Shown: one piece after another, positions 1 through 6,513 of the stretch | How positions within the stretch are numbered: the first letter of the stretch is position 1 | How the letters are laid out: every line of letters begins with the position of its first letter | Assembly (NCBI GenBank): GCA_900556645.1 | Contig: USPJ01000031.1 | Span: 1-8,898, forward strand | Length of the DNA: 8,898 nt | From: an uncultured Lachnospiraceae bacterium | GTDB taxonomy: Bacteria > Bacillota_A > Clostridia > Lachnospirales > Lachnospiraceae | Direction of reading: 5' to 3' | Notes under the pieces: generated by a model | The model's input: the letters and a program-made list of their open reading frames with translations, nothing else | What the model was told of the DNA's origin: nothing | Databases searched by the model: none | Translations under genes and position numbers: made by a program

Positions 1-532
1 CTTTTCCGATTGGCACGTGAATGATGTTTGTCTTATCAAGTCTGTACTCGATCTTACCAGCTTTGATTTCCTGGATAGCTTTTGTAACGTCCATTGTTAC
101 TGTACCAGCCTTCGGGTTTGGCATTAATCCCTTAGGTCCGAGTACACGTCCGAGACGTCCAACAACACCCATCATATCAGGAGTAGCAACAACAACATCG
201 AAATCTAACCATCCCTCGTTCTGAATCTTCGGAACCAATTCCTCTCCACCAACGAAGTCTGCTCCTGCTGCCTGTGCCTCATCTAATTTGTCGCCCTTTG
301 CAATAACTAATACTTTTACAGATTTTCCTGTTCCGTGTGGTAATACAACGGCTCCACGAATCTGCTGCTCTGCATGACGTCCATCACAGCCTGTTCTGAT
401 GTGAGCTTCGATTGTCTCATCAAATTTTGCAACTGCTGCTTTTTTTACAAGGCTAACTGCTTCTGCAACGTCGTACTGAGCAGTTCTGTCAATATTCTTA
501 GCAGCCTCTACATATTTCTTTCCTCTTTTCAT
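1..532 (-). CDS. rplA: 50S ribosomal protein L1, 5' part (cut by window edge)
   Basis: Large-subunit protein of the ribosomal L1 stalk, which binds 23S rRNA near the E site; in many bacteria it also represses translation of its own operon by binding mRNA. The first 177 residues are present, beginning [12 protein letters not shown] and containing the family hallmarks [12 protein letters not shown], the AAGADFVGG segment and [20 protein letters not shown]. The reading frame is open to the left edge, so the C-terminal quarter (L1 is usually about 230 residues) lies outside the window. The ATG at 530-532 is supported by an AGGAGG at 540-545. It follows rplK after a 116-base spacer, unusually long for this operon, which carries a hairpin described separately. 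Identity is very secure. Confidence 0.97.
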   Translation of the reverse strand, partial: MKRGKKYVEAAKNIDRTAQYDVAEAVSLVKKAAVAKFDETIEAHIRTGCDGRHAEQQIRGAVVLPHGTGKSVKVLVIAKGDKLDEAQAAGADFVGGEELVPKIQNEGWLDFDVVVATPDMMGVVGRLGRVLGPKGLMPNPKAGTVTMDVTKAIQEIKAGKIEYRLDKTNIIHVPIGK

Positions 533-546
533 TAAAAAACCTCCTA

Positions 547-575
547 GTGGTAATATCGGGAGAAATCCCTCCCAC
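547..575 (-). promoter_or_regulatory. Candidate L1-binding hairpin in the rplK-rplA spacer
   Basis: Read on the minus strand, a five-pair stem GGGAG/CTCCC (571-567 with 562-558 or one base shifted) closes a six-base loop. GTGG at its 5' side can pair with CCAC at 550-547, leaving an asymmetric internal loop containing CGATATTA. The element ends one base before the rplA Shine-Dalgarno (540-545). A stem, an asymmetric purine-rich loop and a second stem next to rplA is the general form of known L1 mRNA sites, and CTCC could alternatively pair with the AGGAGG. The structure is visible; the L1-binding role is inference. No site could fit upstream of rplK because the nusG-rplK gap is only 16 bases. 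Confidence 0.45.
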
Positions 576-648
576 GATTGTTTTGTTTCAGTCTTTTTTG
601 CGATTTGATTTATTTTTATTACAAGGTAGTTACCAAGTTGCTTTCGGT

Positions 649-1074
649 CTACTCCTCAACAGTAACTCCCATACTTCTGCATGTTCCTGCAATCATGCTC
701 ATAGCTGCCTCTAAAGAACCAGCATTCAAGTCCGGCATCTTCAGCTCTGCGATTTCCTGTAATTTTGCTTTGGAAATGGTAGCTACTTTGTCCTTCTGCG
801 GTACTGCAGAACCGGATTTGATGTTGCATGCCTTCTTGATCAATACCGGTGCCGGCGGAGTCTTTGTTACGAAGCTGAAACTTCTGTCCGCATATACGGT
901 AATTACTACAGGGATGATTAAGTCTCCCTGATCAGCAGTCTTTGCGTTGAACTGTTTTGTAAACTCCACAATATTAACGCCGTGCTGTCCAAGTGCAGGT
1001 CCTACAGGTGGTGCAGGTGTTGCCTTACCAGCCGGAATCTGCAATTTGATATATCCTTCTACTTTTTTTGCCAT
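649..1074 (-). CDS. rplK: 50S ribosomal protein L11
   Basis: L11 forms the base of the GTPase-associated stalk on 23S rRNA and is involved in factor binding and the stringent response. The 141 residues match the normal family length. Hallmarks are visible in order: N-terminal [31 protein letters not shown] (positions about 5-35, the proline-rich hinge bound by thiopeptides), the [16 protein letters not shown] segment (about 67-83), and the C-terminal RNA-binding domain ending [12 protein letters not shown]. The ATG at 1072-1074 has AAGGAGG at 1084-1090, which directly abuts the nusG stop codon, so the two genes are probably translated from one message. Nothing is unusual in the protein. Confidence 0.99.
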   Translation of the reverse strand: MAKKVEGYIKLQIPAGKATPAPPVGPALGQHGVNIVEFTKQFNAKTADQGDLIIPVVITVYADRSFSFVTKTPPAPVLIKKACNIKSGSAVPQKDKVATISKAKLQEIAELKMPDLNAGSLEAAMSMIAGTCRSMGVTVEE

Positions 1075-1090
1075 TTGGATAAACCTCCTT

Positions 1091-1609
1091 TTAGTTTGTC
1101 TTTCTTACATCTGCGAAACTTATTTCTACTGGTGTCTCGCGACCAAAAAGTTCTACGTTAATAGTAACGATTTGCTTGTTGTGGTTCATAGTCTGGATAA
1201 CTCCCATGGTGTCTTTCCATACACCACCGGTTACAACAACCATATCTCCCTCTGCGAAATCAACTACTATATTGTCTGATTTGATTCCCAATGGTCTCAT
1301 TTCAGCTTCAGTGAGTGGTACCGGCTTGGATCCCGGACCAACAAATCCGGTAACGCCTCTGGTATTTCTGACAACATACCATGTGTCATCATTCATTACC
1401 ATATTAATAAGTACATAACCCGGAAACATTTTCTTCTGAACCTGCTTCTTAGCACCATTTTTCAATTCAACCACATCCTGCATCGGAACCCGAACTTCTA
1501 ATATCTGGTCTTCAAGATGTCTGTTTTCAATTGTCTTATCAATGTTCGCCTTTACCTTATTCTCATATCCTGAGTAGGTATGAACTACATACCAGTGTGC
1601 CTCTGCCAT
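1091..1609 (-). CDS. nusG: Transcription termination/antitermination factor NusG
   Basis: NusG binds the RNA polymerase clamp through its N-terminal domain and contacts Rho, NusE or the paused DNA strand according to species. The protein has 172 residues, the usual bacterial length without inserted domains. The NGN domain spans about 1-110, opening with [11 protein letters not shown] and containing FPGYVLI and the conserved [11 protein letters not shown] segment. A KOW domain follows at about 120-170 ([10 protein letters not shown]...GVIQ). The ATG at 1607-1609 has AAAGGTG at 1615-1621. It lies 19 bases downstream of secE and just upstream of rplK, the standard bacterial order. Confidence 0.99.
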   Translation of the reverse strand: MAEAHWYVVHTYSGYENKVKANIDKTIENRHLEDQILEVRVPMQDVVELKNGAKKQVQKKMFPGYVLINMVMNDDTWYVVRNTRGVTGFVGPGSKPVPLTEAEMRPLGIKSDNIVVDFAEGDMVVVTGGVWKDTMGVIQTMNHNKQIVTINVELFGRETPVEISFADVRKTN

Positions 1610-1628
1610 AAAATCACCTTTGCCTCCA

Positions 1629-1841
1629 TTATAAATTTACTAGGAAATCCACACCATACTGAATCACATAATCCAGAAGTGCAATAATCAAACCTAAAAC
1701 AACAGATGTTACTACAACTGCCGTCGTCTGTTTGGTAAGTGATTCTTTATCAGGCCAAATAATCTTATGAAATTCAGCCTTCAGACCGGCAAACCTGCTC
1801 TCTTTTTTCAGAGTGCCTTCATTCTGATTGGTTTCTCCCAT
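1629..1841 (-). CDS. secE: Preprotein translocase subunit SecE
   Basis: Small membrane subunit that clamps SecY in the Sec translocon. From the ATG at 1839-1841 the protein has 70 residues, MGETNQNEGT to DFLVNL. A charged amphipathic stretch (LKAEFHKIIWPDKESLTKQT) carries the conserved W-P signature, and one transmembrane segment follows (VVVTSVVLGLIIALLDYVI), the single-span form typical of Gram-positive bacteria. A longer reading from a TTG at 1868 would add nine residues. I prefer the ATG because AAAGGAAGTG at 1848-1857 is well placed for it and nothing similar precedes the TTG. It sits between rpmG and nusG. Confidence 0.97.
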   Translation of the reverse strand: MGETNQNEGTLKKESRFAGLKAEFHKIIWPDKESLTKQTTAVVVTSVVLGLIIALLDYVIQYGVDFLVNL

Positions 1842-1847
1842 CTTAGT

Positions 1848-1857
1848 CACTTCCTTT
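1848..1857 (-). promoter_or_regulatory. Ribosome binding site that decides the secE start
   Basis: AAAGGAAGTG on the minus strand lies six bases before the ATG at 1839-1841. It would be inside the coding sequence if the upstream TTG at 1868 were used, so it favours the shorter 70-residue SecE. Confidence 0.7.
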
Positions 1858-1874
1858 GCTCTATCCAAAACTGA

Positions 1875-2024
1875 TTACTTTGTTTCTTTGTGTAATGTAT
1901 GAGTTTTGCAGAATCTACAATATTTCTTTGTTTCCATTCTGTCCGGATGAGCTTTTTTGTCCTTTGTCGTGTTGTAATTACGCTGTTTACATTCCGTACA
2001 CGCCAATGTTATCTTTGTGCGCAC
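1875..2024 (-). CDS. rpmG: 50S ribosomal protein L33, zinc-ribbon type
   Basis: Small large-subunit protein of 49 residues, read by hand because it is short and uses a GTG start (2022-2024). It begins (M)[21 protein letters not shown] and ends HTLHKETK. Cysteines form two CxxC pairs (CTEC at 9-12, CRFC at 36-39), so this is the zinc-binding form rather than the cysteine-free paralogue found in some Firmicutes. GGAGGTGG at 2030-2037 sits five bases before the GTG and fixes the start; other in-frame GTG codons upstream overlap that site and are unlikely. It is first in the rpmG-secE-nusG-rplK-rplA operon, about 64 bases from the predicted transcription start. Zinc dependence is family knowledge. 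Confidence 0.95.
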   Translation of the reverse strand: MRTKITLACTECKQRNYNTTKDKKAHPDRMETKKYCRFCKTHTLHKETK

Positions 2025-2029
2025 AACTT

Positions 2030-2037
2030 CCACCTCC
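2030..2037 (-). promoter_or_regulatory. Ribosome binding site for the GTG start of rpmG
   Basis: GGAGGTGG on the minus strand, five bases before GTG at 2022-2024. Its strength offsets the non-ATG start and decides between several in-frame GTG codons. Confidence 0.8.
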
Positions 2038-2094
2038 ACTTTAATTCTTTCTGTTTTTAGGCATAAAAAAAAGACCTACTTCCATCGCTAGTCT

Positions 2095-2123
2095 AATATA
2101 TCACAATCATTTTTTCACGTCAA
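2095..2123 (-). promoter_or_regulatory. Sigma-A promoter of the rpmG-secE-nusG-rplK-rplA operon
   Basis: On the minus strand a -35 box TTGACG (2118-2123) is followed by exactly 17 bases and a -10 box TATATT (2095-2100). Each box differs from TTGACA/TATAAT by one base. Transcription should begin near 2088, giving a leader of about 64 bases before the rpmG GTG. This is the only near-consensus promoter seen upstream of the operon. Confidence 0.85.
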
Positions 2124-2161
2124 TACCTTTTTCATTTCTTGCAGTATTGGTTTAGTTTAAC

Positions 2162-2173
2162 ACTATATATAGT
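2162..2173. repeat. 12-bp perfect palindrome in the divergent region
   Basis: ACTATATATAGT is self-complementary over all twelve bases. It lies about 40 bases upstream of the rpmG -35 box and about 30 bases upstream of the first plus-strand sigma-28 -35 box, a possible operator position for either side. The region is AT-rich, so chance is quite possible. Confidence 0.4.
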
Positions 2174-2203
2174 AGAAATCAATCTATTTTTTCTTCTTTC
2201 CTC

Positions 2204-2230
2204 TAATGCCATCTGCTTTTTTGCCGATAT
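2204..2230 (+). promoter_or_regulatory. Candidate sigma-28 (SigD/FliA) promoter P1 for the FliD-like gene
   Basis: TAAT (2204-2207), 15 bases, then GCCGATAT (2223-2230). This matches the flagellar sigma-28 consensus TAAA-N15-GCCGATAA closely, and uses the same spacing and the same -10 octamer as the promoter of the leg operon at 7741-7767; both also have CTC just before TAA. Transcription would start near 2237, leaving a leader of about 135 bases. The motif is visible; activity is inferred. Confidence 0.65.
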
Positions 2231-2269
2231 ATAGAGTAAGAGAAGTGGCTTTTTTCGGCTATTTAGTGG

Positions 2270-2298
2270 ATGACAAATTTACAAATCCATATTATAAT
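2270..2298 (+). promoter_or_regulatory. Candidate sigma-A promoter for the FliD-like gene
   Basis: ATGACA (2270-2275), 17 bases, TATAAT (2293-2298), eleven of twelve positions matching consensus at ideal spacing. It lies between the two candidate sigma-28 promoters. The local AT richness raises the odds of chance, so confidence is moderate. Confidence 0.5.
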
Positions 2299-2318
2299 GT
2301 AGTTGTATAAATGGATTT
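2283..2318. repeat. 8-bp inverted repeat overlapping the promoter region
   Basis: AAATCCAT (2283-2290) and ATGGATTT (2311-2318) are perfect inverted copies 20 bases apart. They bracket the candidate sigma-A -10 box, and the right arm overlaps the -35 box of candidate sigma-28 promoter P2. This could be an operator or a transcript hairpin; nothing in the sequence decides between them. Confidence 0.4.
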
Positions 2319-2333
2319 ATTATACCCCGATGC
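2308..2333 (+). promoter_or_regulatory. Weaker candidate sigma-28 promoter P2 for the FliD-like gene
   Basis: TAAA (2308-2311), 14 bases, then CCCGATGC (2326-2333). The -10 keeps the CCGAT core of GCCGATAA but differs at the first and last two bases, and spacing is one short of the usual 15, though known SigD promoters vary by a base. It is closer to the gene than P1, with a start near 2340. Confidence 0.4.
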
Positions 2334-2372
2334 ATCAAGCATATTTCAAGGAAGAAAGGAGGGGAATGGATT

Positions 2373-3671
2373 ATGGCTGCCATAGACACAGTTTATAATT
2401 ACTATCTAAGTACATATGCGAATTCAACGGTATCCCGTTATGATTCTCACAAAAAGAGTGAACTGCGTGATATTTACAATAAGATTGTCAAGACAAACCA
2501 GGAGTCTCCGCTGTATAAGATTCAGGAATCCGGTGACGTAACCAAGTTTGCCATTGATGTCAAGGAAAGTGCACGTCAGATTAAAAATGTAATCTCTTCC
2601 CTTTCTACGGATGACAGCGGTATTGAGAGTGCTTTTTCTAAAAAAGTAGCCACCTCTTCCAACGAGGAGGTTGTTACGGCAAAATATATCGGTTCCGGCA
2701 AAGAGTCCGAAACCATGAATGATTTTGAGATTGAGGTTCGCCAACTGGCTACTCCTCAGATTAATACCGGTAATTTTCTTCCAAACGGCGGTCGTGATAT
2801 TGCCGTGGGAAGTTATTCCTTTGATTTGAACACACCTTCCGCTTCCTATGAATTTCAATACAATGTGAACGAAGGGGAAACCAATAAAGATATTCTGGAT
2901 AAACTGGCAAGACTGGTGAATAATGCAGACATCGGATTGAAGGCAGAGGTGCTCTCCAACGACAAAGCAGAGAGTGCTTTGAACCTCTACTCTACCCAGA
3001 CCGGTCTGAGCAACGACGAGACTTCTCTCTTTGAGATTATCCCGGAAGGAACCACCGGTTCTTATGCAGCAATGAGAACATTGGGAATGAACCACATTAC
3101 CCATCCGGCAGAAAACTCTTCCTTCCTGTTGAATGGAAAGGAACATTCTTCTTATTCAAATACAATTACAATCAATAAGACCTTTGAATTGACTTTGAAA
3201 AACGTCAGCACGCCGGGCGAAACAGAGACTGTGGGATATAAGACCAGCGTGGATGCCGTTGCAGATAACCTGAATGAATTGATTGATTCTTATAATTCTG
3301 TAATTGATATTGCCACAGATCATACCGGAGCCAGCCAGCAGGGCAACCGACTCCTCAATGATATGAAAAGTGTTCCGAATACTTACGCAAATGAACTGGA
3401 AGCTATCGGACTGAAAACCACGGCAGACGGAAAGATTCATCTGGATCGTGCTTTACTATCCGATGCTATTTCTTCCGAGGATGCCAAAGAAAGCTTTTCG
3501 GTTCTCAATGCTTTTAAGGATGCATTGAACGAAAAGGCTACAAAGGCTTCCATCAACCCGATGAATTACGTGAACAAGGTGGTAGTTGCTTACAAGAATC
3601 CAAACCACATTCAGGCAACTCCGTATATCTCTTCTGTATATTCGGGATTAATGTTAGATCGTTATTGTTAA
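2373..3671 (+). CDS. FliD-like flagellar hook-associated/capping paralogue
   Basis: A 432-residue protein resembling the D1-D3 core of FliD (hook-associated protein 2). SAFSKKVATSSNEEVVTA (86-103) and FEIEVRQLATPQINTG (118-133) match the second half of the FliD N-terminal family. FLLNGKEHSSYSNTI (251-265), FELTLKNVS (271-279) and VDAVADNLNELIDSYNSVID (293-312) match the C-terminal family. The first 60 residues lack the usual FliD opening (GLASGLDTD-like), and the C-terminus has no long coiled coil; it ends YISSVYSGLMLDRYC, where the final residue is the only cysteine. The ATG follows AGGAGG (2357-2362). The gene stands alone between a ribosomal operon and a terminator, with candidate sigma-28 promoters. 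No signal peptide is seen, which fits type III flagellar export. A true FliD is encoded at the right edge, so this is probably a paralogue; its role is unknown. Confidence 0.75.
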   Translation: MAAIDTVYNYYLSTYANSTVSRYDSHKKSELRDIYNKIVKTNQESPLYKIQESGDVTKFAIDVKESARQIKNVISSLSTDDSGIESAFSKKVATSSNEEVVTAKYIGSGKESETMNDFEIEVRQLATPQINTGNFLPNGGRDIAVGSYSFDLNTPSASYEFQYNVNEGETNKDILDKLARLVNNADIGLKAEVLSNDKAESALNLYSTQTGLSNDETSLFEIIPEGTTGSYAAMRTLGMNHITHPAENSSFLLNGKEHSSYSNTITINKTFELTLKNVSTPGETETVGYKTSVDAVADNLNELIDSYNSVIDIATDHTGASQQGNRLLNDMKSVPNTYANELEAIGLKTTADGKIHLDRALLSDAISSEDAKESFSVLNAFKDALNEKATKASINPMNYVNKVVVAYKNPNHIQATPYISSVYSGLMLDRYC

Positions 3672-3709
3672 AAAGACTTGAACCAAGGAATTTGATTCAA
3701 GTCTTTTTT
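3671..3709. terminator. Bidirectional terminator between convergent genes
   Basis: AAAAGACTTGAA (3671-3682) pairs perfectly with TTCAAGTCTTTT (3696-3707) around a 13-base loop. On the plus strand the stem runs into TTTTTTG; on the minus strand it ends in TTTTTAACAAT. The left arm overlaps the last base of the FliD-like stop codon. The only gap between the two convergent genes is 46 bases, so one hairpin serves both the FliD-like gene and the leg operon. Confidence 0.9.
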
Positions 3710-3717
3710 GTTTGTTC

Positions 3718-4398
3718 TTATTTCATTAAAAGTTCCGCCATCTGAAAATCCATCTCATCATCAATGTCAATGGAACGCTCTTTCGGCATTACATAAGCGA
3801 AGCAATCCGCCTCATACAGATTCATTTTCGGCGAAAAGCTTTCTCTTTGAAAAATATACAAAGCTCCGTTGATGCGATAATAAGTTGGCAACTGCTGTCT
3901 TGGTTTTGCCAGGGTCTCCTTAGAAATAAAGTTCTCCAAATTTCCATTTTCCGGCAGCACTCCGCACCACAGGGGCGAGTGGTCTGTCTCTGTTACGCCG
4001 ATAACCGCCCGGGCATTTTTCTGCTGTAAAAGCTCATATCCTGCACAGATGTCTTCCGGCTGTCGCAACGGAGATGTAGGTTGAAGCAGGCAGACTGTAT
4101 CGAACTCCCTGCCCATTTCTTTGTATTTATTCAATGCCTCCTGTACCGTATCCAAAGAGGATGCCGTATCATTGGCATTTTCTTTTTCTCTCAAAAAAGG
4201 CACATCCCCTCCGTATTCCTTGGCAATTTCAGCATACTTTTCCGAATCGGTAGAAACATATACTTCCTCAAATAAACCGGATTTTCGTGCTGCTTCTATA
4301 GAATATGCCAGCAGAGGTTTTCCCTTTAACGGCTTGATATTTTTATCCTTTAATCCTTTGGAACCGCTTCTTGCGGTAATAATTGCAAGATTTCCCAT
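3718..4398 (-). CDS. legF: CMP-legionaminic acid synthase (acylneuraminate cytidylyltransferase family)
   Basis: Transfers CMP from CTP to a nonulosonic acid, making the donor for glycosylation. The 226 residues fit the family. Visible motifs are the N-terminal nucleotide loop IITARSGSKGLKDKNI (6-21), the VSTDSE segment (48-53), LLQPTSPLR (104-112), the YRINGALYIF strand (about 178-187) and a C-terminal DIDDEMDF (211-218) with metal-binding aspartates. The sequence alone cannot separate legionaminic from sialic or pseudaminic acid use; neighbours legB, legC and ptmE make legionaminic acid the best guess. The ATG follows AGGAGGC (4403-4409) that overlaps the ptmE stop codon. It is the last gene of the operon, 9 bases after ptmE, and ends at the bidirectional terminator. 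Confidence 0.88.
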   Translation of the reverse strand: MGNLAIITARSGSKGLKDKNIKPLKGKPLLAYSIEAARKSGLFEEVYVSTDSEKYAEIAKEYGGDVPFLREKENANDTASSLDTVQEALNKYKEMGREFDTVCLLQPTSPLRQPEDICAGYELLQQKNARAVIGVTETDHSPLWCGVLPENGNLENFISKETLAKPRQQLPTYYRINGALYIFQRESFSPKMNLYEADCFAYVMPKERSIDIDDEMDFQMAELLMK

Positions 4399-4407
4399 CT
4401 TTGCCTC

Positions 4408-5484
4408 CTACTCTGCTTTGATATGCAGTTTCTGCTCCATACGGTGCATTTCTTCAAACTCTCCCATATCCAAGAAGGATTCTTCACTGATTGGATACAT
4501 TCCTACCTGTTCGCCTTCCTGAAGAAGCATATCTGCCAAATCTGTCATATGAAAAAAGGTATCTTTCGGTATTCTCTCCAAAGCCTTGGGACTTAAAACG
4601 TACATACCAGTATTCACAAAATAGGACAGCTTTGGTTTTTCTTCCATACTACTGATTTTTCCTTCCTCCTTGGAATGAATCACTCCGTAAGGAACCACAA
4701 TATTTTTTAACGCCGTAACAATTGTTAAATCATTTTCACTTTCCATATGATATTTGTAAATATCCGCATAATCCGCCTGTATTAAAATATCACAGTTGCT
4801 GACGATAACCGGAACCTCAAATTTCTCTTTTATCAGATGGAGGCTTCCCGCCGTTCCCAGAGGCTTGTCCTCTTCCACATAATCCAGCGAATAATCCGTT
4901 GTCAGCTCTGCAAAATAGGATTTAATCATGTTTTTCTTGTAATTAACGGTTGCCCAGAATCTCTCCACACCAAAATCATGAAAACGGTCAATAATCCGTT
5001 CCATAATAGGAATGTCTCCGATAGGGATTAAAGGCTTTGGAAGAATCTTGGTATAAGGATAAAGTCTGGTTCCTTTTCCTCCTGCCATGATAATGACCGG
5101 AACATCTTTTAAGGTCTTTTTGTCCTTCTTTTTAAATTCTTCCATTTCTTCGGCACGGAACAGAATATCCACTACCACATTCTGGTTATCAATCACCGGC
5201 AAGGCATTGATTGAAAATTTATCCATCAGTTCCTTGGCATCGGAAAGATTGTTCTCATAAACCACTTTGGGATTTTTATTTTCAAATTCTGCAATGGGTG
5301 CTGACAAATCTCCTGTTTTTATCAGCCACCGTCGGATATCTCCATCCGTAACTACCCCGGCAATCTTCCCCTGATGGTCTACAATAAACAAAATTCCTTT
5401 GGCATTGGTATCAATTTTCTGCATGGCCTCTACCACTGTGGCGTCCGCCTCTGTCAGAAATAGCTTCAACTGTTCGTAGGTCAT
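4408..5484 (-). CDS. ptmE: CBS-domain nucleotidyltransferase, PtmE-like glucosamine-1-phosphate guanylyltransferase
   Basis: A 358-residue fusion. Two CBS motifs occupy about 1-60 (GVVTDGDIRRWL at 43-54) and 65-118 (INALPVIDN...VDILF). A sugar-phosphate nucleotidyltransferase follows from about 128, with the signature MAGGKGTRLYPYT...LPKPL (133-152), SNCDIL around 229 and DYVEEDKPLGTAGSL. This architecture is that of Campylobacter PtmE, which makes the GDP-linked amino sugar that feeds legionaminic acid synthesis; the GDP and GlcN-1-P assignment is inherited from that family. CBS pairs usually bind adenine nucleotides, so the enzyme may sense energy state. AAGGAGG at 5494-5500 precedes the ATG. 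It follows legB after 38 bases, the longest gap in the operon. Confidence 0.83.
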   Translation of the reverse strand: MTYEQLKLFLTEADATVVEAMQKIDTNAKGILFIVDHQGKIAGVVTDGDIRRWLIKTGDLSAPIAEFENKNPKVVYENNLSDAKELMDKFSINALPVIDNQNVVVDILFRAEEMEEFKKKDKKTLKDVPVIIMAGGKGTRLYPYTKILPKPLIPIGDIPIMERIIDRFHDFGVERFWATVNYKKNMIKSYFAELTTDYSLDYVEEDKPLGTAGSLHLIKEKFEVPVIVSNCDILIQADYADIYKYHMESENDLTIVTALKNIVVPYGVIHSKEEGKISSMEEKPKLSYFVNTGMYVLSPKALERIPKDTFFHMTDLADMLLQEGEQVGMYPISEESFLDMGEFEEMHRMEQKLHIKAE

Positions 5485-5522
5485 ATGCCTGTTCCTCCTT
5501 GAATTCAGATATCCTTCTTTTC

Positions 5523-6506
5523 CTATATATTATAGATATCCGCTTTATACGCACTCATATGCTCACGCATCCACGCAATGGTTTCCTCAATTCCCTGTGC
5601 AAAGGTATACTGCTGTTTCCAATCTGTCAGTCTCTGGATTTTTTCATTGGAACCCAGCAAACGATTTACTTCGCTTTTCTCCGGTCTTAACCGTTCTTCT
5701 TCACAATGGATAACTGCCTTTGGATTGATCTGGGCAATGATTTCATTTGCCAAATCTCCAATGGAAATCTCCTGCTGTGTTGCAATATTAATTTCTTCTC
5801 CAATCGTTTTATCTGATTCTGCAATGGCAATAAAACCTGCCGCTGTATCCTTCACGTAGTTAAAATCTCTGGTAGGCGTTAACGAGCCCAGCTTAATCTC
5901 TTCCTTTCCTGCCAACAGCTGTGAGATAATGGTAGGTATCACTGCACGGGCAGACTGTCTCGGTCCAAAGGTATTGAATGGTCTGACAATGGAAATCGGC
6001 ATATCAAAGCTGCGGTAAAAGCTCTCTGCCAAGCGGTCTGCTCCGATTTTCGTTGCCGAATACGGGGACTGCCCCTGATATGGATGTTTCTCGTCAATCG
6101 GAACATACTGAGCTGTTCCGTAAACCTCTGATGTGGAAGTTACAAGAATTCTTTCGGTCTCCAAATCTCTGCCTGCCTGTAATACGTTTAAGGTTCCCTT
6201 GATATTCGTATCCACATAAGAATCCGGTGAGTGATAGCTGAATGGGATGGCTATTAATGCTGCCAGATGAAAGACCTCATCCACTCCCTTCATGGCAGTA
6301 CGAACACCGTTTGGGTCTCGGATATCTCCTGTAAATATCTCAATTTGGTCTAATTTTTCCTTCGGAAGCGTATCCAGCCATCCCCAGTTATTAAAGGAAT
6401 TGTAATAGGCAAAGGCTTTTACATCATATCCTTTTTCTAATAAACTTTCTGTCAGATGACTTCCGATAAATCCGTCTGCTCCCGTTACTAATACTTTCTT
6501 TCCCAT
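5523..6506 (-). CDS. legB: NAD-dependent GDP-sugar 4,6-dehydratase LegB
   Basis: Short-chain dehydratase acting on GDP-N-acetylglucosamine to give the 4-keto-6-deoxy intermediate in the legionaminic pathway. The 327 residues show the Rossmann glycine motif TGADGFIGSH (8-17), the dinucleotide-contacting DIRD (61-64), LAALIAIPFSYHSPDSY (81-97), the catalytic region STSEVYG (124-130) and the YxxxK pair Y149/K153 (PYSATK). RPFNTFGPRQ and GSLTPTRDFNYVKD are the sugar-binding strands usual in this group. LegB rather than PseB or a dTDP-glucose dehydratase is suggested by overall sequence and by adjacent legC and ptmE. The ATG follows TAGGAAG, a ribosome site overlapping the legC stop codon seven bases away, so translation is probably coupled. 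Confidence 0.87.
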   Translation of the reverse strand: MGKKVLVTGADGFIGSHLTESLLEKGYDVKAFAYYNSFNNWGWLDTLPKEKLDQIEIFTGDIRDPNGVRTAMKGVDEVFHLAALIAIPFSYHSPDSYVDTNIKGTLNVLQAGRDLETERILVTSTSEVYGTAQYVPIDEKHPYQGQSPYSATKIGADRLAESFYRSFDMPISIVRPFNTFGPRQSARAVIPTIISQLLAGKEEIKLGSLTPTRDFNYVKDTAAGFIAIAESDKTIGEEINIATQQEISIGDLANEIIAQINPKAVIHCEEERLRPEKSEVNRLLGSNEKIQRLTDWKQQYTFAQGIEETIAWMREHMSAYKADIYNI

Positions 6507-6513
6507 AGGCTTC

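Noticed and set aside
1842..1868. Nine-residue N-terminal extension of SecE from a TTG
   Set aside because: The ribosome binding site at 1848-1857 falls inside it and points to the ATG at 1839-1841.
2042..2065. Seven-codon reading frame (MPKNRKN) in the rpmG leader
   Set aside because: No Shine-Dalgarno sequence precedes it, only a T tract; too short to support.
2061..2094. AGACTA and TAGGTCT followed by eight T on the minus strand, resembling an attenuator in the rpmG leader
   Set aside because: The 5' arm lies between the -10 box and the predicted transcription start near 2088, so it would not be in the transcript, and the stem is short and bulged.
2366..2398. ATG just upstream of the FliD-like start in another frame
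   Set aside because: It gives only ten residues before a stop and lies too close to the AGGAGGGG to be used well.
2424..3146. 240-residue open frame on the minus strand inside the FliD-like gene
   Set aside because: It is a shadow of the well-supported plus-strand gene: low-complexity, cysteine- and histidine-rich, no ribosome binding site context and no recognisable family.
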